From positions 558,001 through 622,000 of the forward strand of contig OY762280.1 in the NCBI GenBank assembly GCA_963665525.1: a stretch of 64,000 bases of DNA, written 5' to 3'. Source of the DNA: UBA12077 sp963665525. GTDB taxonomy: Bacteria > Bacteroidota > Bacteroidia > Bacteroidales > UBA12077. The notes beneath the pieces were generated by a model. It saw only the letters and a program-made list of their open reading frames with translations. It was not told the DNA's origin and did no database searches. A program made the translations under genes and the position numbers. This document shows, one piece after another, positions 25,378 to 34,150 of the stretch. The first letter of the stretch is position 1. Each line of letters begins with the position of its first letter.

Positions 25378-26283
25378 TTAAGATTCTAGTATATTTTCAA
25401 GAGCTTTCTCAATCTCGTTAAATTTGAATATAAAAACTGAATCGATCAGTTTTTGATTGGATATTCTATTTCCTTTTAACAGAATTTCGGACATTTCTCC
25501 AAATATCATTTTTAATAAGAAACCGGGAATGTTAGGTAACCAAAGCGGTTTTTTGAGAGTTTTAGCCAAAGTTTTGGTAAATATTTTATTGGTTTCGTTC
25601 GAAGCAATAGCATTGTATGCTCCTTTCATTTGTTTATCTTCAATGGCCTTAATGTAAATGTGGACTAAATCTTCAATGTGAATCCATGAAATAAATTGTT
25701 TCCCACTTCCAAGTGCAGAACCAAGACCTAATTTTACAGGTAACATCATTTTAGTTAAAGCACCACCATTTTTGGCAAGTACAACTCCTGTTCGAATTTT
25801 AACTGTTCTGATTCCCAATTGATTAAAATTATCTGCAGCTAGCTCCCAATTCTGACATACTTTTCCAAGAAAGTCATTAGCTGGTAAATTTTCTTCTTTA
25901 AAAGTTTTATCGGAGTTTATTGTGCCATAAATTCCGATTGCCGATGATGATATATATGTTTCAAGTTTTTTATTTTGCTTACTTACCTCATGAAAAATTA
26001 ATTCAGTTGATTTTATTCTGCTGTCTACTATTTTCTTTTTTTGTGATTTTGTCCACCTTCCATTTGATATATTTTCTCCAGCAAGATTTATAATAACATC
26101 AGCCCAGTCAATGGCATTGGAGTCAATACTCATTTTTTCAATATCCCAAATGTAAACAGGTAGTTTTGATTCCTGGGTTTTGCTTCTTGATAAAATAGAA
26201 ACATGATAGCCTTTTTCACGCAATCTTTTACTTAAGTGCTGACCAATTAATCCACTTCCACCTGCAATTAGAATATTTTTCAT
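25378..26283 (-). CDS. TIGR01777-type NAD(P)-dependent epimerase
   Basis: Atypical short-chain dehydrogenase/epimerase of the YfcH/TIGR01777 family. The Rossmann motif GGSGLIGQHL lies at 8-17, NLAGENISNGRW near 65-76, and YISSSAIGIYG near 109-119 with the catalytic Tyr. A C-terminal DUF1731 region (KPLWLPNIPGFLLKMIFGEMSE) completes it. At 301 residues it is full length. The substrate is not established for the family. It is a single gene about 65 bases downstream of the quinone-reductase-like gene on the same strand. Confidence 0.88.
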   Translation of the reverse strand: MKNILIAGGSGLIGQHLSKRLREKGYHVSILSRSKTQESKLPVYIWDIEKMSIDSNAIDWADVIINLAGENISNGRWTKSQKKKIVDSRIKSTELIFHEVSKQNKKLETYISSSAIGIYGTINSDKTFKEENLPANDFLGKVCQNWELAADNFNQLGIRTVKIRTGVVLAKNGGALTKMMLPVKLGLGSALGSGKQFISWIHIEDLVHIYIKAIEDKQMKGAYNAIASNETNKIFTKTLAKTLKKPLWLPNIPGFLLKMIFGEMSEILLKGNRISNQKLIDSVFIFKFNEIEKALENILES

Positions 26284-26347
26284 GTTTTGCTAATTAATGA
26301 TTTTCCATTTTTCAATATCGGCATGTATAATTTCAAATAAGGAAGTC

Positions 26348-26926
26348 TTATATTTGTTTTCGTCCAAGTTTCTCAACCTTATTCAACCATTTACTTCGTT
26401 TTATTTCATCAGATTTTTTCATTGGACCTAAGGTGGTAATCTTAACAGGATTGATACCGCAAAATTGTAATATTCCTTTTTTCATGGAGTTATGTCCAGG
26501 ACTTTTATAAATCAGTTTATAATACCATTTGGGAGTATCCATGGTAACAATTAACCTGGCTGATTTTCCTTTTAATAATTTATCCCAAAGCAAAGAGTTT
26601 TCACGATACTTAAATGCAAATTTTGGAAGAAATACTCTATCAATAAATCCTTTGAGTAGAGCAGGATAAGTACCCCACCATGTTGGATAAATAAATACCA
26701 AATGATCAGCATCTGTAATATCTTGTTGGATGTTTAACAAATCGGGCTCTAAATCAGTTCTTTTTCTATATCCAAAACGCAGCACAGGATCGTAATCCAG
26801 GTCGATTAGGTTTATCGATTTGCATATTGCACCTTCAGATTCAGCTCCTTTTTTATAATTCTGTGCTAATTCAGAACAAAAACTTTCTTTATCGGGATTT
26901 CCATTTATAATTAAAATCTTTTTCAT
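26348..26926 (-). CDS. NQO1/KefF-type flavodoxin-fold NAD(P)H oxidoreductase
   Basis: FMN/FAD-binding flavodoxin-fold reductase of the NQO1/KefF/MdaB group. It shows KKILIINGNPDKESFC at the N-terminus and the signature FIYPTWWGTYPALLKGFIDRVF (about 79-100). The start is set at 26926 (MKKILIING); an ATG two codons upstream (26932) is possible. At 192 residues it is complete. It probably reduces quinones or other electrophiles with two electrons. No potassium-efflux partner is adjacent. Confidence 0.85.
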   Translation of the reverse strand: MKKILIINGNPDKESFCSELAQNYKKGAESEGAICKSINLIDLDYDPVLRFGYRKRTDLEPDLLNIQQDITDADHLVFIYPTWWGTYPALLKGFIDRVFLPKFAFKYRENSLLWDKLLKGKSARLIVTMDTPKWYYKLIYKSPGHNSMKKGILQFCGINPVKITTLGPMKKSDEIKRSKWLNKVEKLGRKQI

Positions 26927-26951
26927 ATACATATTTCGTTTTCAACGGATC

Positions 26952-27827
26952 TTAAATTTCAACAATTATACCTAAACCATTTAAGTCATCAATTTGTTTA
27001 TCATTAATATCATTTCCTGATAATTCAACATATTCAAGTTTTCCTAGTTCGTAAATTGGAGATATATCAGTAATTTGATTATTTGATAAATAGAGTTTCT
27101 TTAAATTCATAAGATTGCTTAAAGTACTTACTTCGGAGATATGATTATCTGAAAGATTTAAATCTTCAATATACTCTAGTCCTTCTAATAAACTGATATC
27201 GGAGATTCTGTTTTCTGATAAATCTATATTTTTAGCATGCAAACAAAACTGGATTCCTTCTAGGTCGTTGATGTCTGATGATGCTAACTCAAAATCTTCA
27301 ATATCTTCCAAATAATACGACGGAAAATCAATTTCAGTATGACCATATTGCCTGATTTTAATTGCATCATAAAAGTTATATCCTGTTGATTTGGTATGTG
27401 TTTTCCTGAATTTATCTTCGTCATTTATAATACTAAAACCATCTTCATTAAAATCCCACTCGTAAACAGGAGAGTAGTCAATGTCTTCATAACTATTTAA
27501 TGATTCAGCAATTTGTTCGATTCGTTCAAGTTTTAATATATGAGAGTAATCTAATAATTCATCATATCTATCTTCTTGATATAATCGCTCTATTTCACTT
27601 AAATAATGATTTAATCTATCGGGATGATATAGCTTAATTAATTTCGAGAATCCTTTACCTTTATTCGTAATTTCAATAATTATAAAATTCTCTATTATTT
27701 CTGCAATCTTCTGGAGTATAGAACATTGTTCTTCCTTGTATAAATTAATAAGAGTTAAAGAAATATTGTTTAAATTCTTTAAAGTATATGCTTCTTTAAG
27801 TTTTAAGTATAATTGTTTTATATTCAT
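26952..27827 (-). CDS. Leucine-rich repeat protein
   Basis: Cytosolic 291-residue protein with no signal peptide. The N-terminal two thirds are helical and acidic and match no family I know. The C-terminal part (about 185-291) has four or five 22-residue leucine-rich repeats of the internalin/SDS22 kind: LEYIEDLNLSDNHISEVSTL, LKKLYLSNNQITDISPI, LEYVELSGNDINDKQI. It probably binds protein. It is 19 bases downstream of the esterase stop region and 25 bases upstream of the reductase, so a loose operon with both is likely. Confidence 0.8.
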   Translation of the reverse strand: MNIKQLYLKLKEAYTLKNLNNISLTLINLYKEEQCSILQKIAEIIENFIIIEITNKGKGFSKLIKLYHPDRLNHYLSEIERLYQEDRYDELLDYSHILKLERIEQIAESLNSYEDIDYSPVYEWDFNEDGFSIINDEDKFRKTHTKSTGYNFYDAIKIRQYGHTEIDFPSYYLEDIEDFELASSDINDLEGIQFCLHAKNIDLSENRISDISLLEGLEYIEDLNLSDNHISEVSTLSNLMNLKKLYLSNNQITDISPIYELGKLEYVELSGNDINDKQIDDLNGLGIIVEI

Positions 27828-27843
27828 TTTGCTTTTAATCTAC

Positions 27844-28767
27844 TTAATTGTCAAACTGATATTTAATAAAATTTAAGATTTCCTGCATTGCTTCTTTTGC
27901 TTCTTTAAACATAGGCGAAAGCAGAGGATAACAATGAATCATTCCTTTTCCAGCTTTAAAGGTAATATCAATTCCTGCTTTTTTTGCTTTTATATAAAAT
28001 TTTTCTCCATCCTCAAATAGTTCATCATCGACAGCAGAATTTATATAAATAGGAGGAAGTCCTTCCAAATTGCCATATAAAGGTGATATGAGAGGATTCT
28101 TAACATTATTATCACCAACATAATGATGACTGAATATTGTCCATGAATCTTTTGGTGCCACGGACACCTTGTTTTTTGTTTGATAAGAATTGCTTTTACA
28201 ACTTAAATCTGTCCATGGCGAAATTGCAACTGCTGCTTTGGGTAAAGGAATTTGATTTTGTTTTAATGCTAGTAGAAGAGCTAATGTAAGTCCACCACCA
28301 GCAGATTCTCCTACAATAATAATATTTTGAGGTTTGTAATCTTTTAGGAGAACAGCTTTGTAAACCTCAATAGAATCATTTAAGGCATAAGGAAATGGAT
28401 ACTCTGGAGCTAACCTATATTCATATTGTAAACAGGTTGTGTTACTGTTTTTTGCAAGGTTTGAAACAACATTTCTGTGATCGTTGCATGATCCTGAAAC
28501 ATAACCACCTCCGTGAATGTAGAATATAAGTTTTTCGGGATCTGCATTTTCCGGAATGAGCCATTCAGCATTTAAATCTTCGATTATCTCTTCTTGAACA
28601 CGAATGCCTGCAGGAATTTTGGCAAACTTTACAGCTCCTTTTTCGCATGTTTCCCTAAACTCATTAATAGATGTGTGAAGATTAAAAGTTTCTTTACGCA
28701 ATTTGCCTCGAAACAAATGTCTGTTTCTTATCATAAAATTAACCAACTTGCTTTTTATACTTGTCAT
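27844..28767 (-). CDS. Alpha/beta hydrolase, hormone-sensitive-lipase type esterase
   Basis: Carboxylesterase of the HSL/Aes family (family IV). The oxyanion motif HGGG lies at 85-88, the nucleophile Ser155 in GESAGGG, the acid in SAVDDELFEDG (about 250-260) and the catalytic His in MIHCYPLL (about 276-283). No signal peptide is seen, so it is cytosolic. At 307 residues it is typical. It is 63 bases downstream of a Crp-family regulator on the same strand. The natural substrate is unknown. Confidence 0.88.
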   Translation of the reverse strand: MTSIKSKLVNFMIRNRHLFRGKLRKETFNLHTSINEFRETCEKGAVKFAKIPAGIRVQEEIIEDLNAEWLIPENADPEKLIFYIHGGGYVSGSCNDHRNVVSNLAKNSNTTCLQYEYRLAPEYPFPYALNDSIEVYKAVLLKDYKPQNIIIVGESAGGGLTLALLLALKQNQIPLPKAAVAISPWTDLSCKSNSYQTKNKVSVAPKDSWTIFSHHYVGDNNVKNPLISPLYGNLEGLPPIYINSAVDDELFEDGEKFYIKAKKAGIDITFKAGKGMIHCYPLLSPMFKEAKEAMQEILNFIKYQFDN

Positions 28768-28830
28768 ATCTTGACTTTTATATTTTAGCGCAAAATACCT
28801 GATTTAATTACTGATAATACTTCACTTATG

Positions 28831-29409
28831 TTAACTTTTTCTATTTTCGTGTAATTTCTTCCTTATACGACTTAAGGATTGTGGCGCAATTCCTAAAAAT
28901 GAGGATAAATGTTTAAGCGGGATTTTATGAATTACTGTTGGATATCTTTGCATTAGTTTTTCATATCTTTTCTCAGCCGTTTCAGTTCTTACTTCCATTA
29001 AAAATGTTTCTGTATATTCTTGCACTTCGTTAACCAGTTTGCGAATAAATGTATTCCATGATTCTATTTTTTCTAATTCGTTCATTTTATTATATGAAAC
29101 TTGCCATATAACAGATTTTTCAAGTGCTTGAATACTTTCTTCAGCTGGTTTTTGATGTCTGAAACTTATTTTTGATGTAAAACAGTATGGAGCTATAGTG
29201 AATGTTTTAGTGATATCATTACCCTCTTTAATAGTAAAAAAACGCAGTAAGCCTTCTTCAAGAAAATAAAAGTGATGGCATATTTTTCCTTGTTCTTCAA
29301 ATATTTCATTTCTTTTAACGATTCTACGTTCAAAAGCTTTTTGAATTATTTGCCAGTCATCAATGCTGAGTTTTGTATAATTTTCAATAAAATTTCTAAA
29401 CAGATTCAA
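28831..29409 (-). CDS. Crp/Fnr family transcriptional regulator
   Basis: Small Crp-type regulator of 192 residues with an N-terminal cyclic-nucleotide-binding-like jelly roll (about 20-110; EEGLLRFFTIKEGNDITKTF) and a short C-terminal helix-turn-helix (HLSSFLGIAPQSLSRIRKKL). The jelly roll lacks the cAMP signature RTA/S and there is no Fnr cysteine cluster, so the ligand, if any, is unknown. This compact type is common in Bacteroidota and often controls a neighbouring enzyme; the esterase just downstream is the natural candidate target. Confidence 0.87.
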   Translation of the reverse strand: MNLFRNFIENYTKLSIDDWQIIQKAFERRIVKRNEIFEEQGKICHHFYFLEEGLLRFFTIKEGNDITKTFTIAPYCFTSKISFRHQKPAEESIQALEKSVIWQVSYNKMNELEKIESWNTFIRKLVNEVQEYTETFLMEVRTETAEKRYEKLMQRYPTVIHKIPLKHLSSFLGIAPQSLSRIRKKLHENRKS

Positions 29410-29540
29410 TTTGAATTATTTTAGTAATTAACTGAGCAAATTGTTCTTATTTGTAAAAAGATTAAGAATTAAATTTTGTATGAAGATAATTAAAAGATCA
29501 CGCTTAAAAAAGAACTTAACTTAAACTAAAGATTCATAAC

Positions 29541-29570
29541 TTGAAACTTAATCTGAAATCAATATCTTTG
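29541..29570 (+). promoter_or_regulatory. surE promoter
   Basis: TTG (29541-29543), 19 bases, then TATCTTTG (29563-29570), near-consensus. The predicted start is near 29577, about 22 bases before the surE ATG. An unusually strong ribosome site (GGAGGAGAG) sits at 29590-29598. Confidence 0.7.
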
Positions 29571-29598
29571 CATAATTAATTTAGTAGATGGAGGAGAG

Positions 29599-30372
29599 AT
29601 GAACAAACCGTTAATATTAGTTACAAACGACGATGGTGTAAATGCAAAAGGTATTTCTGCATTAATTGAAATTGTAAAGCCTTTGGGTGAAGTGGTGGTT
29701 ATGGCACCTTTTCATGGTAATTCGGGTATGTCGCATGCTATAACAGTAAAAGTACCTATCCGTTATAAGAAATTGCGAGAAGAAGAAAATGTTACGGTTT
29801 ACGGATGTAGTGGAACGCCGGTCGATTGTGTAAAATTAGCAACAAGTGAGGTGTTATATCGTAAACCAGATGTTTTGGTATCGGGGATTAATCACGGTTC
29901 TAATGCTTCTATAAGTATTATTTATTCAGGAACTATGGGAGCCGTAATTGAAGGTTGTGTGAACGGAATTCAATCGGTAGGTTTTTCCTTATTAGATTAT
30001 GCCAGTGATGCAGATTTTTCTCAAATTATAGAGCATGGAAGAAAGATTGTTGCCAATGTTTTAGAAAATGGATTGCCAAAATCGACTTGTCTGAATGTCA
30101 ATTTCCCTGCTATTAAAAAAGAGGAAATCAATGGAGTAAAAGTATGTCGACAGGCTAAAGGAGTTTGGAAAGAAGAGTTTGATAAACGCATTGATCCTCG
30201 CAATGGAGAATATTTTTGGTTAACAGGGTATTTCGAGAATTGTGAAAATGGGTCAACTGATTCGGATGAATGGGCATTGGCAAATAATTATATTTCGGTT
30301 GTTCCAGTGGAAATTGATTTTACTGCCTACGAACATATCGATCATTTTAAGAAATGGAATTATGACATCTAA
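29599..30372 (+). CDS. surE: 5'/3'-nucleotidase SurE
   Basis: Metal-dependent phosphatase acting on nucleoside 5'- and 3'-monophosphates. The metal-binding NDDG lies at 10-13 (LVTNDDGVNAKG), GNSGMSHAIT near 41-50, and SGINHGSN near 94-101. The length of 257 is normal. The start is supported by a purine-rich GGAGGAGAG directly before the ATG, rare in this phylum. Its 3' end overlaps a small membrane-protein gene by 11 bases, and lpxB follows, so all three are probably transcribed together. Confidence 0.95.
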   Translation: MNKPLILVTNDDGVNAKGISALIEIVKPLGEVVVMAPFHGNSGMSHAITVKVPIRYKKLREEENVTVYGCSGTPVDCVKLATSEVLYRKPDVLVSGINHGSNASISIIYSGTMGAVIEGCVNGIQSVGFSLLDYASDADFSQIIEHGRKIVANVLENGLPKSTCLNVNFPAIKKEEINGVKVCRQAKGVWKEEFDKRIDPRNGEYFWLTGYFENCENGSTDSDEWALANNYISVVPVEIDFTAYEHIDHFKKWNYDI

Positions 30373-30655
30373 AGTAAATAATGTACGATTAGGATTACTT
30401 TTAGGACTTTTAGCTCCAGCACTTACTATGCTAATAGTGTATTTAGTTGGTTTTGCTGATTATGGTTTTAATGAGTTAATTGATTTATTATTATCAAAAA
30501 AAGTATTTACTAAACTATTAAGTCTTTGTGTAATACCTAATCTGGCTTTATTTTTTCTATTCTTAAATAAGAATTATTATTATTCAGCTCGTGGAGTATT
30601 GTTGGCAACAGTATTGTTTGCACTTTTTGTATTTATCACAAAATTTACCTTATAG
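30362..30655 (+). CDS. Small integral membrane protein
   Basis: Hypothetical 97-residue protein with three hydrophobic segments (LGLLLGLLAPALTMLIVYLV, LSLCVIPNLALFFLFL and VLLATVLFALFVFITKF). The start is placed at 30362 (ATGACATCT), overlapping surE by 11 bases; the longer frame upstream lies wholly inside surE and is not credible as protein. Translational coupling to surE and position before lpxB are the only clues. No motif is recognised. Confidence 0.72.
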   Translation: MTSKVNNVRLGLLLGLLAPALTMLIVYLVGFADYGFNELIDLLLSKKVFTKLLSLCVIPNLALFFLFLNKNYYYSARGVLLATVLFALFVFITKFTL

Positions 30656-30668
30656 ATATTAATATATA

Positions 30669-30696
30669 CTATTAGCTCTCGGCTAGAAACTAATAG
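30669..30696. repeat. Short inverted repeat before lpxB
   Basis: CTATTAG (30669-30675) and CTAATAG (30690-30696) are perfect inverted copies, with TAGC/GCTA able to pair inside. This resembles the small TAGCTATTAG-type intergenic words common in Bacteroidota. No T-tract follows, so it is not a terminator. Confidence 0.4.
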
Positions 30697-30712
30697 CTAA
30701 CAGTTAAAGAAA

Positions 30713-31831
30713 ATGAAATACTACATTATTGCAGGCGAAGCTTCCGGTGATTTACACGGATCAAACCTTATGAAAGGTTTAAAAATGGTGGATACAGAAG
30801 CCGATTTTCGATTTTGGGGCGGTGATTTAATGCATCAACAAGGGGGAGAAATAGTCAAACATTATAAAGAAACTGCAATCATGGGGTTCTTCGAGGTATT
30901 GATAAATCTGGGCAAAATAAAAAGCTTTTTTAAACTGGCTAAGCAAGATATTCAACAGTATAATCCTGATGTTTTAATCTTGGTTGATTACCCTGGTTTT
31001 AACTTAAGAATGGCCGAATTTGCTAAATCTATAGGATTAAAAACATATTATTATATTTCTCCCAAAATCTGGGCTTGGAAAGAATCACGCATTAAGAAAA
31101 TTAAAGCATTTGTCGATAAGATGTTTGTGATTTTCCCATTCGAAGTAGATTATTTCAAAAAACATAATTATCCTGTTGATTACGCAGGGAATCCATTGTT
31201 AGATGAAGTACAGGAAAAGATTGATGAAAAACAAAGCTTTGATGAGTTTATAGTGAAAAACCAATTAGAGAATAAACCTGTAGTTGGAATCTTGGCAGGA
31301 AGTAGAAAACAAGAAATTGATCGTAATTTAGGAGTAATGCTTGAAATTATTCCGGAATATAAAGATTACCAATTTGTGATTGCTGCAGCTCCATCAATCG
31401 AACCAGAATATTATAATAAGTTTATAGAGGGGCACGATGTTAAAGTGGTTTTTAATCAAACCTACGATGTGTTAAAACATTCAAAAGCTGCATTAGTAAC
31501 GTCAGGAACAGCTACACTCGAAACAGCATTGTTTAATGTACCTCAGGTAGTGTGTTATCGTGCAGGAAATATTTCTTATGCTATTGCCAAACAGTTTGTT
31601 AAAATAAATTACATTTCATTGGTTAACCTGATAATGGATTCTGAAGTAGTAAAAGAACTAATCCAGTTTGATATGAATCCAAAAATGGTTAAATCTGAAT
31701 TAGATAAGGTTTTATTTGAAGGAAATTTAAGAACCAAAATGTTAAATAATTACCAGAAACTTAGAGAAGTTTTGGGCGGAACAGGAGCTTCTGAAAGAGT
31801 GGCTAAGTTAATTTACAATTACCTTAAATAA
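30713..31831 (+). CDS. lpxB: Lipid-A-disaccharide synthase
   Basis: Glycosyltransferase family 19 enzyme that joins UDP-diacylglucosamine and lipid X into the lipid A disaccharide at the inner face of the inner membrane. The N-terminal GEASGDLHGSNL (8-19) is diagnostic; YYISPKIWAWKESRIKKI (near 116-133) and SGTATLETAL (near 264-273) are family blocks. The length of 372 is typical. It is the only raetz-pathway core gene in the window, following surE as in many Bacteroidota. Confidence 0.95.
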   Translation: MKYYIIAGEASGDLHGSNLMKGLKMVDTEADFRFWGGDLMHQQGGEIVKHYKETAIMGFFEVLINLGKIKSFFKLAKQDIQQYNPDVLILVDYPGFNLRMAEFAKSIGLKTYYYISPKIWAWKESRIKKIKAFVDKMFVIFPFEVDYFKKHNYPVDYAGNPLLDEVQEKIDEKQSFDEFIVKNQLENKPVVGILAGSRKQEIDRNLGVMLEIIPEYKDYQFVIAAAPSIEPEYYNKFIEGHDVKVVFNQTYDVLKHSKAALVTSGTATLETALFNVPQVVCYRAGNISYAIAKQFVKINYISLVNLIMDSEVVKELIQFDMNPKMVKSELDKVLFEGNLRTKMLNNYQKLREVLGGTGASERVAKLIYNYLK

Positions 31832-31834
31832 GAA

Positions 31835-31865
31835 TTTACACAAATTATAGAATTTCTTATCTTTG
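31835..31865 (+). promoter_or_regulatory. Putative promoter of the 64-residue protein
   Basis: TTTA (31835-31838), 19 bases, TATCTTTG (31858-31865): one base off consensus at -33. The predicted start is about 26 bases before the ATG at 31898. Confidence 0.55.
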
Positions 31866-31897
31866 TTAGTATCCTTATTAATTAATGTATCTAGGTT

Positions 31898-32092
31898 ATG
31901 GAACAAGATGTTAAATGTGGTGAATGCCCATTAAGAGCAAAATACGATCAAAAACCCAAATCTTTTGCAGGTCGTTTTTGGCGTTGGCATATCAATTTTT
32001 GTCCGGGCTGGAAAAAATATATGAACTTATTGGATGAAGAAGAAAGAAAAAAAATAGCAAATCAATATCAATTGAAGAAATATCTGAATTAG
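31898..32092 (+). CDS. Small cysteine-containing protein of unknown function
   Basis: 64-residue basic protein (starts MEQDVKCGECPLRAKYD) with Cys7, Cys10 and a third Cys in FCPGWKKYM, and a tryptophan-rich middle (FWRWHINFCPGW). A CxxC plus one Cys could hold a metal or act in redox, but the fourth ligand is not obvious. No signal peptide. It has its own promoter-like sequence and a stop 2 bases from the convergent GIN-domain gene. The composition is unlike a random ORF in this AT-rich DNA, so I believe it is real. Confidence 0.72.
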   Translation: MEQDVKCGECPLRAKYDQKPKSFAGRFWRWHINFCPGWKKYMNLLDEEERKKIANQYQLKKYLN

Positions 32093-32094
32093 AA

Positions 32095-32823
32095 TTAATC
32101 CATTTTTATAAGTTTATCTTTTGCCTGATCATTAACATATTCAATGATATCAGGATTACCTTTATAATAAATATTTCCTTCTCGCAATATCTCAACAGAT
32201 AATGATTCTATGGCATGTACATAGCAGTTGGCCATGCTCTCATTTTTGGCCGTTACATGATTAGATATTAAATTTTCTGCATTGACTTGAAATGATGCCC
32301 TGGCCCAAAATGAAAAATCGGTAATTTCTCCGCTTAAATTAATATGACCTCCCGAAGTGCCACTATTCACAAAATAGAAGTTTGTTCCGGCTAACTGGAT
32401 ATCGAATTCTGCATAATCAGTAATAGACCAAATTCTAAAGTTAGTGGTTGTTAAATTATTTTGAGTTTTTACATTACAGGGAGCATTTAAACGCAAAAAG
32501 TTTAAAGTATCAACCGAAATATATAATTCAATTCTATCATACTCTCTAGACCATCGGGCCGAATTATCGTTATCGATCGTCAATTTTTTATTAGAATCTA
32601 CATTGAATTTAAGATCTGGGATAAGATTATTTCCTCCAATAACTTCAATCTTACAAGTTGTATCCTGAATTAAATAAACATCGAATATATCATCAATATA
32701 TACTTCTTTAAAGTATTCAATTTCAATCTCTTTAGTTGTGATGTCTCCGGCATTGAACAAAGCATCATCACAAGAAAACAACAATAGTAAAGATAATATG
32801 TATATGTATTTATTCATTTTCAA
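32095..32823 (-). CDS. GIN-domain lipoprotein (DUF2807)
   Basis: Putative lipoprotein: signal MNKYIYILSLLLLFSC with a lipobox ending at Cys (LLFSC), followed by acidic DD. The mature part is a DUF2807 'head GIN' domain, a repeated parallel beta structure seen in surface proteins of Bacteroidota: YFKEVYIDDIFDVYLIQ and VIGGNNLIPDLKFNVDSNKKLTIDND are typical first strands. The length is 242. It lies 14 bases downstream of the PagL-like gene and is probably co-transcribed with it. The function of the domain is not settled; surface adhesion has been suggested from the fold only. Confidence 0.85.
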   Translation of the reverse strand: MKMNKYIYILSLLLLFSCDDALFNAGDITTKEIEIEYFKEVYIDDIFDVYLIQDTTCKIEVIGGNNLIPDLKFNVDSNKKLTIDNDNSARWSREYDRIELYISVDTLNFLRLNAPCNVKTQNNLTTTNFRIWSITDYAEFDIQLAGTNFYFVNSGTSGGHINLSGEITDFSFWARASFQVNAENLISNHVTAKNESMANCYVHAIESLSVEILREGNIYYKGNPDIIEYVNDQAKDKLIKMD

Positions 32824-32837
32824 TTCTTAATTCTTAA

Positions 32838-33938
32838 TTAGAATACATAACCAATTCCCCATTCAATAAAGCTAGCTTTAGCCCAATGCGATTTTAGCGT
32901 GTAATTAATAATAAATTTATTTTTAATTCTATATCTTAAACCAATACGACTATAAATAGGAGCAATAACCTCTACTGGAGCATAAATATACCCTCCAAGA
33001 TTTATAACCAATGCTAAATCTCCCATGATCAGATCGTGACCTGCATGCAATCCAACCTGATATAAGTCGGAATTAATGATATCTGCCTGATCTGTTTTAT
33101 CTGAAAACTGCCTGTTAGTTCCATCAAAAAAGATATCACTACCAACACTCCATCGACCTTTTAGAGAATAGTTATGATTAAAATCAAATATAATAGAAGA
33201 CGCATAGTAATATCCTGGCTGATATCTTGATTTAGTTTTAATTCCCCCTGCATAAATCAAAGAATATTCGTTTCGATTATTTATTTCTGCTGGTTCAATA
33301 TTAACGCGCTCTGGAGTTTTTGTAAATTGATACAATAAACCGACAGAGCCTGAAACAATATTCAGTCCCTTGTTAGGTGATTTAACTTTTCCATTCGAAA
33401 CATGAGTGAAACGAACACTGTTCATCAATGATATCTTTTTCGAAAGAGGAATTCGCGATTGTAAACTAAAATCAATATAAATATTTAAATTAGACCCAAT
33501 TGCTAAATTTTGAGGATTATCTTCAATATCGAAATAATCAGTAATATATGATGCGCCAAAAGCAATTTGCCAACTTAAGTTTGCTTTGTTTGAGTTGCCA
33601 AAAACGGGAGCTTTTACATATGAATAAAGCGCATTTACATATCCATAGACATCATTATTCCCAAGGTTCGATCTGTAGAATCCGATGCCATAATATGGAT
33701 AGCGATATAGTTCGTTCCAATATTTATTACCGTATGTGGGAAATGAAAGTTTTACATCAAATGTTTTAATGTGATCTTCCAGTGTATATTCAATAGATTT
33801 GTGATGAGGCATAATAAATCCATAGCCGAAATCAGTTTCAATTCCAACACCATTCTTGAATACACTGGAAAATTGCCCAAAAACTAAAAAAGGCAATTCA
33901 ATAACAATGAATAAAGTTATAAGACGTTTTAAAAACAT
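32838..33938 (-). CDS. PagL-like lipid A 3-O-deacylase (acyloxyacyl hydrolase family)
   Basis: Outer-membrane beta-barrel with a signal peptide (MFLKRLITLFIVIELPFLVFGQ). The barrel part contains RFTHVSNGKVKSPNKGLN (about 180-197), matching the PagL catalytic His-Ser pair (HxSNG) that removes the 3-linked acyl chain of lipid A. At 366 residues it is longer than PagL itself, with a second half that looks like further barrel strands, as in many Bacteroidota homologues. The C-terminus ends in an aromatic strand (IEWGIGYVF). The GIN lipoprotein follows. Activity is inferred from the motif. Confidence 0.8.
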   Translation of the reverse strand: MFLKRLITLFIVIELPFLVFGQFSSVFKNGVGIETDFGYGFIMPHHKSIEYTLEDHIKTFDVKLSFPTYGNKYWNELYRYPYYGIGFYRSNLGNNDVYGYVNALYSYVKAPVFGNSNKANLSWQIAFGASYITDYFDIEDNPQNLAIGSNLNIYIDFSLQSRIPLSKKISLMNSVRFTHVSNGKVKSPNKGLNIVSGSVGLLYQFTKTPERVNIEPAEINNRNEYSLIYAGGIKTKSRYQPGYYYASSIIFDFNHNYSLKGRWSVGSDIFFDGTNRQFSDKTDQADIINSDLYQVGLHAGHDLIMGDLALVINLGGYIYAPVEVIAPIYSRIGLRYRIKNKFIINYTLKSHWAKASFIEWGIGYVF

Positions 33939-34040
33939 TTAGTTAACCAAAAAATGAAGTACAAAATTAATACTTGATTTTGATAAAAAAATTTTAACTG
34001 TAAATTTGAGATAAAGATTATTTAATTATTTAGGAAATAT

Positions 34041-34150
34041 CTTCGTGCAACTTGGAGCTTCTTTGTGTTAACTCTGTGGTATAGTTCAATATAATATGCA
34101 ATAGCTATTACACAAAGGTTCTCAAAGTAGACACAAAAATCACAAAGACT
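34041..34150. repeat. Imperfect palindromic repeat, copy A, upstream of the GxxExxY gene
   Basis: The left arm (34041-34084; contains CTTCTTTGTGTTAACTCTG) and right arm (34105-34150; contains ATTACACAAAGGTTC) are inverted relatives built from CTTTGTG / CACAAAG words. The element ends exactly at the ATG of the GxxExxY gene at 34151. A second copy is at 37060-37155. This is the repeat type known to surround GxxExxY genes in Bacteroidota. Confidence 0.7.

Noticed and set aside
30242..30361. Longer reading of the small membrane protein inside surE
   Set aside because: The extra 40 residues are an out-of-frame reading of surE with no membrane-protein logic; the ATG at 30362 gives a normal N-terminus.
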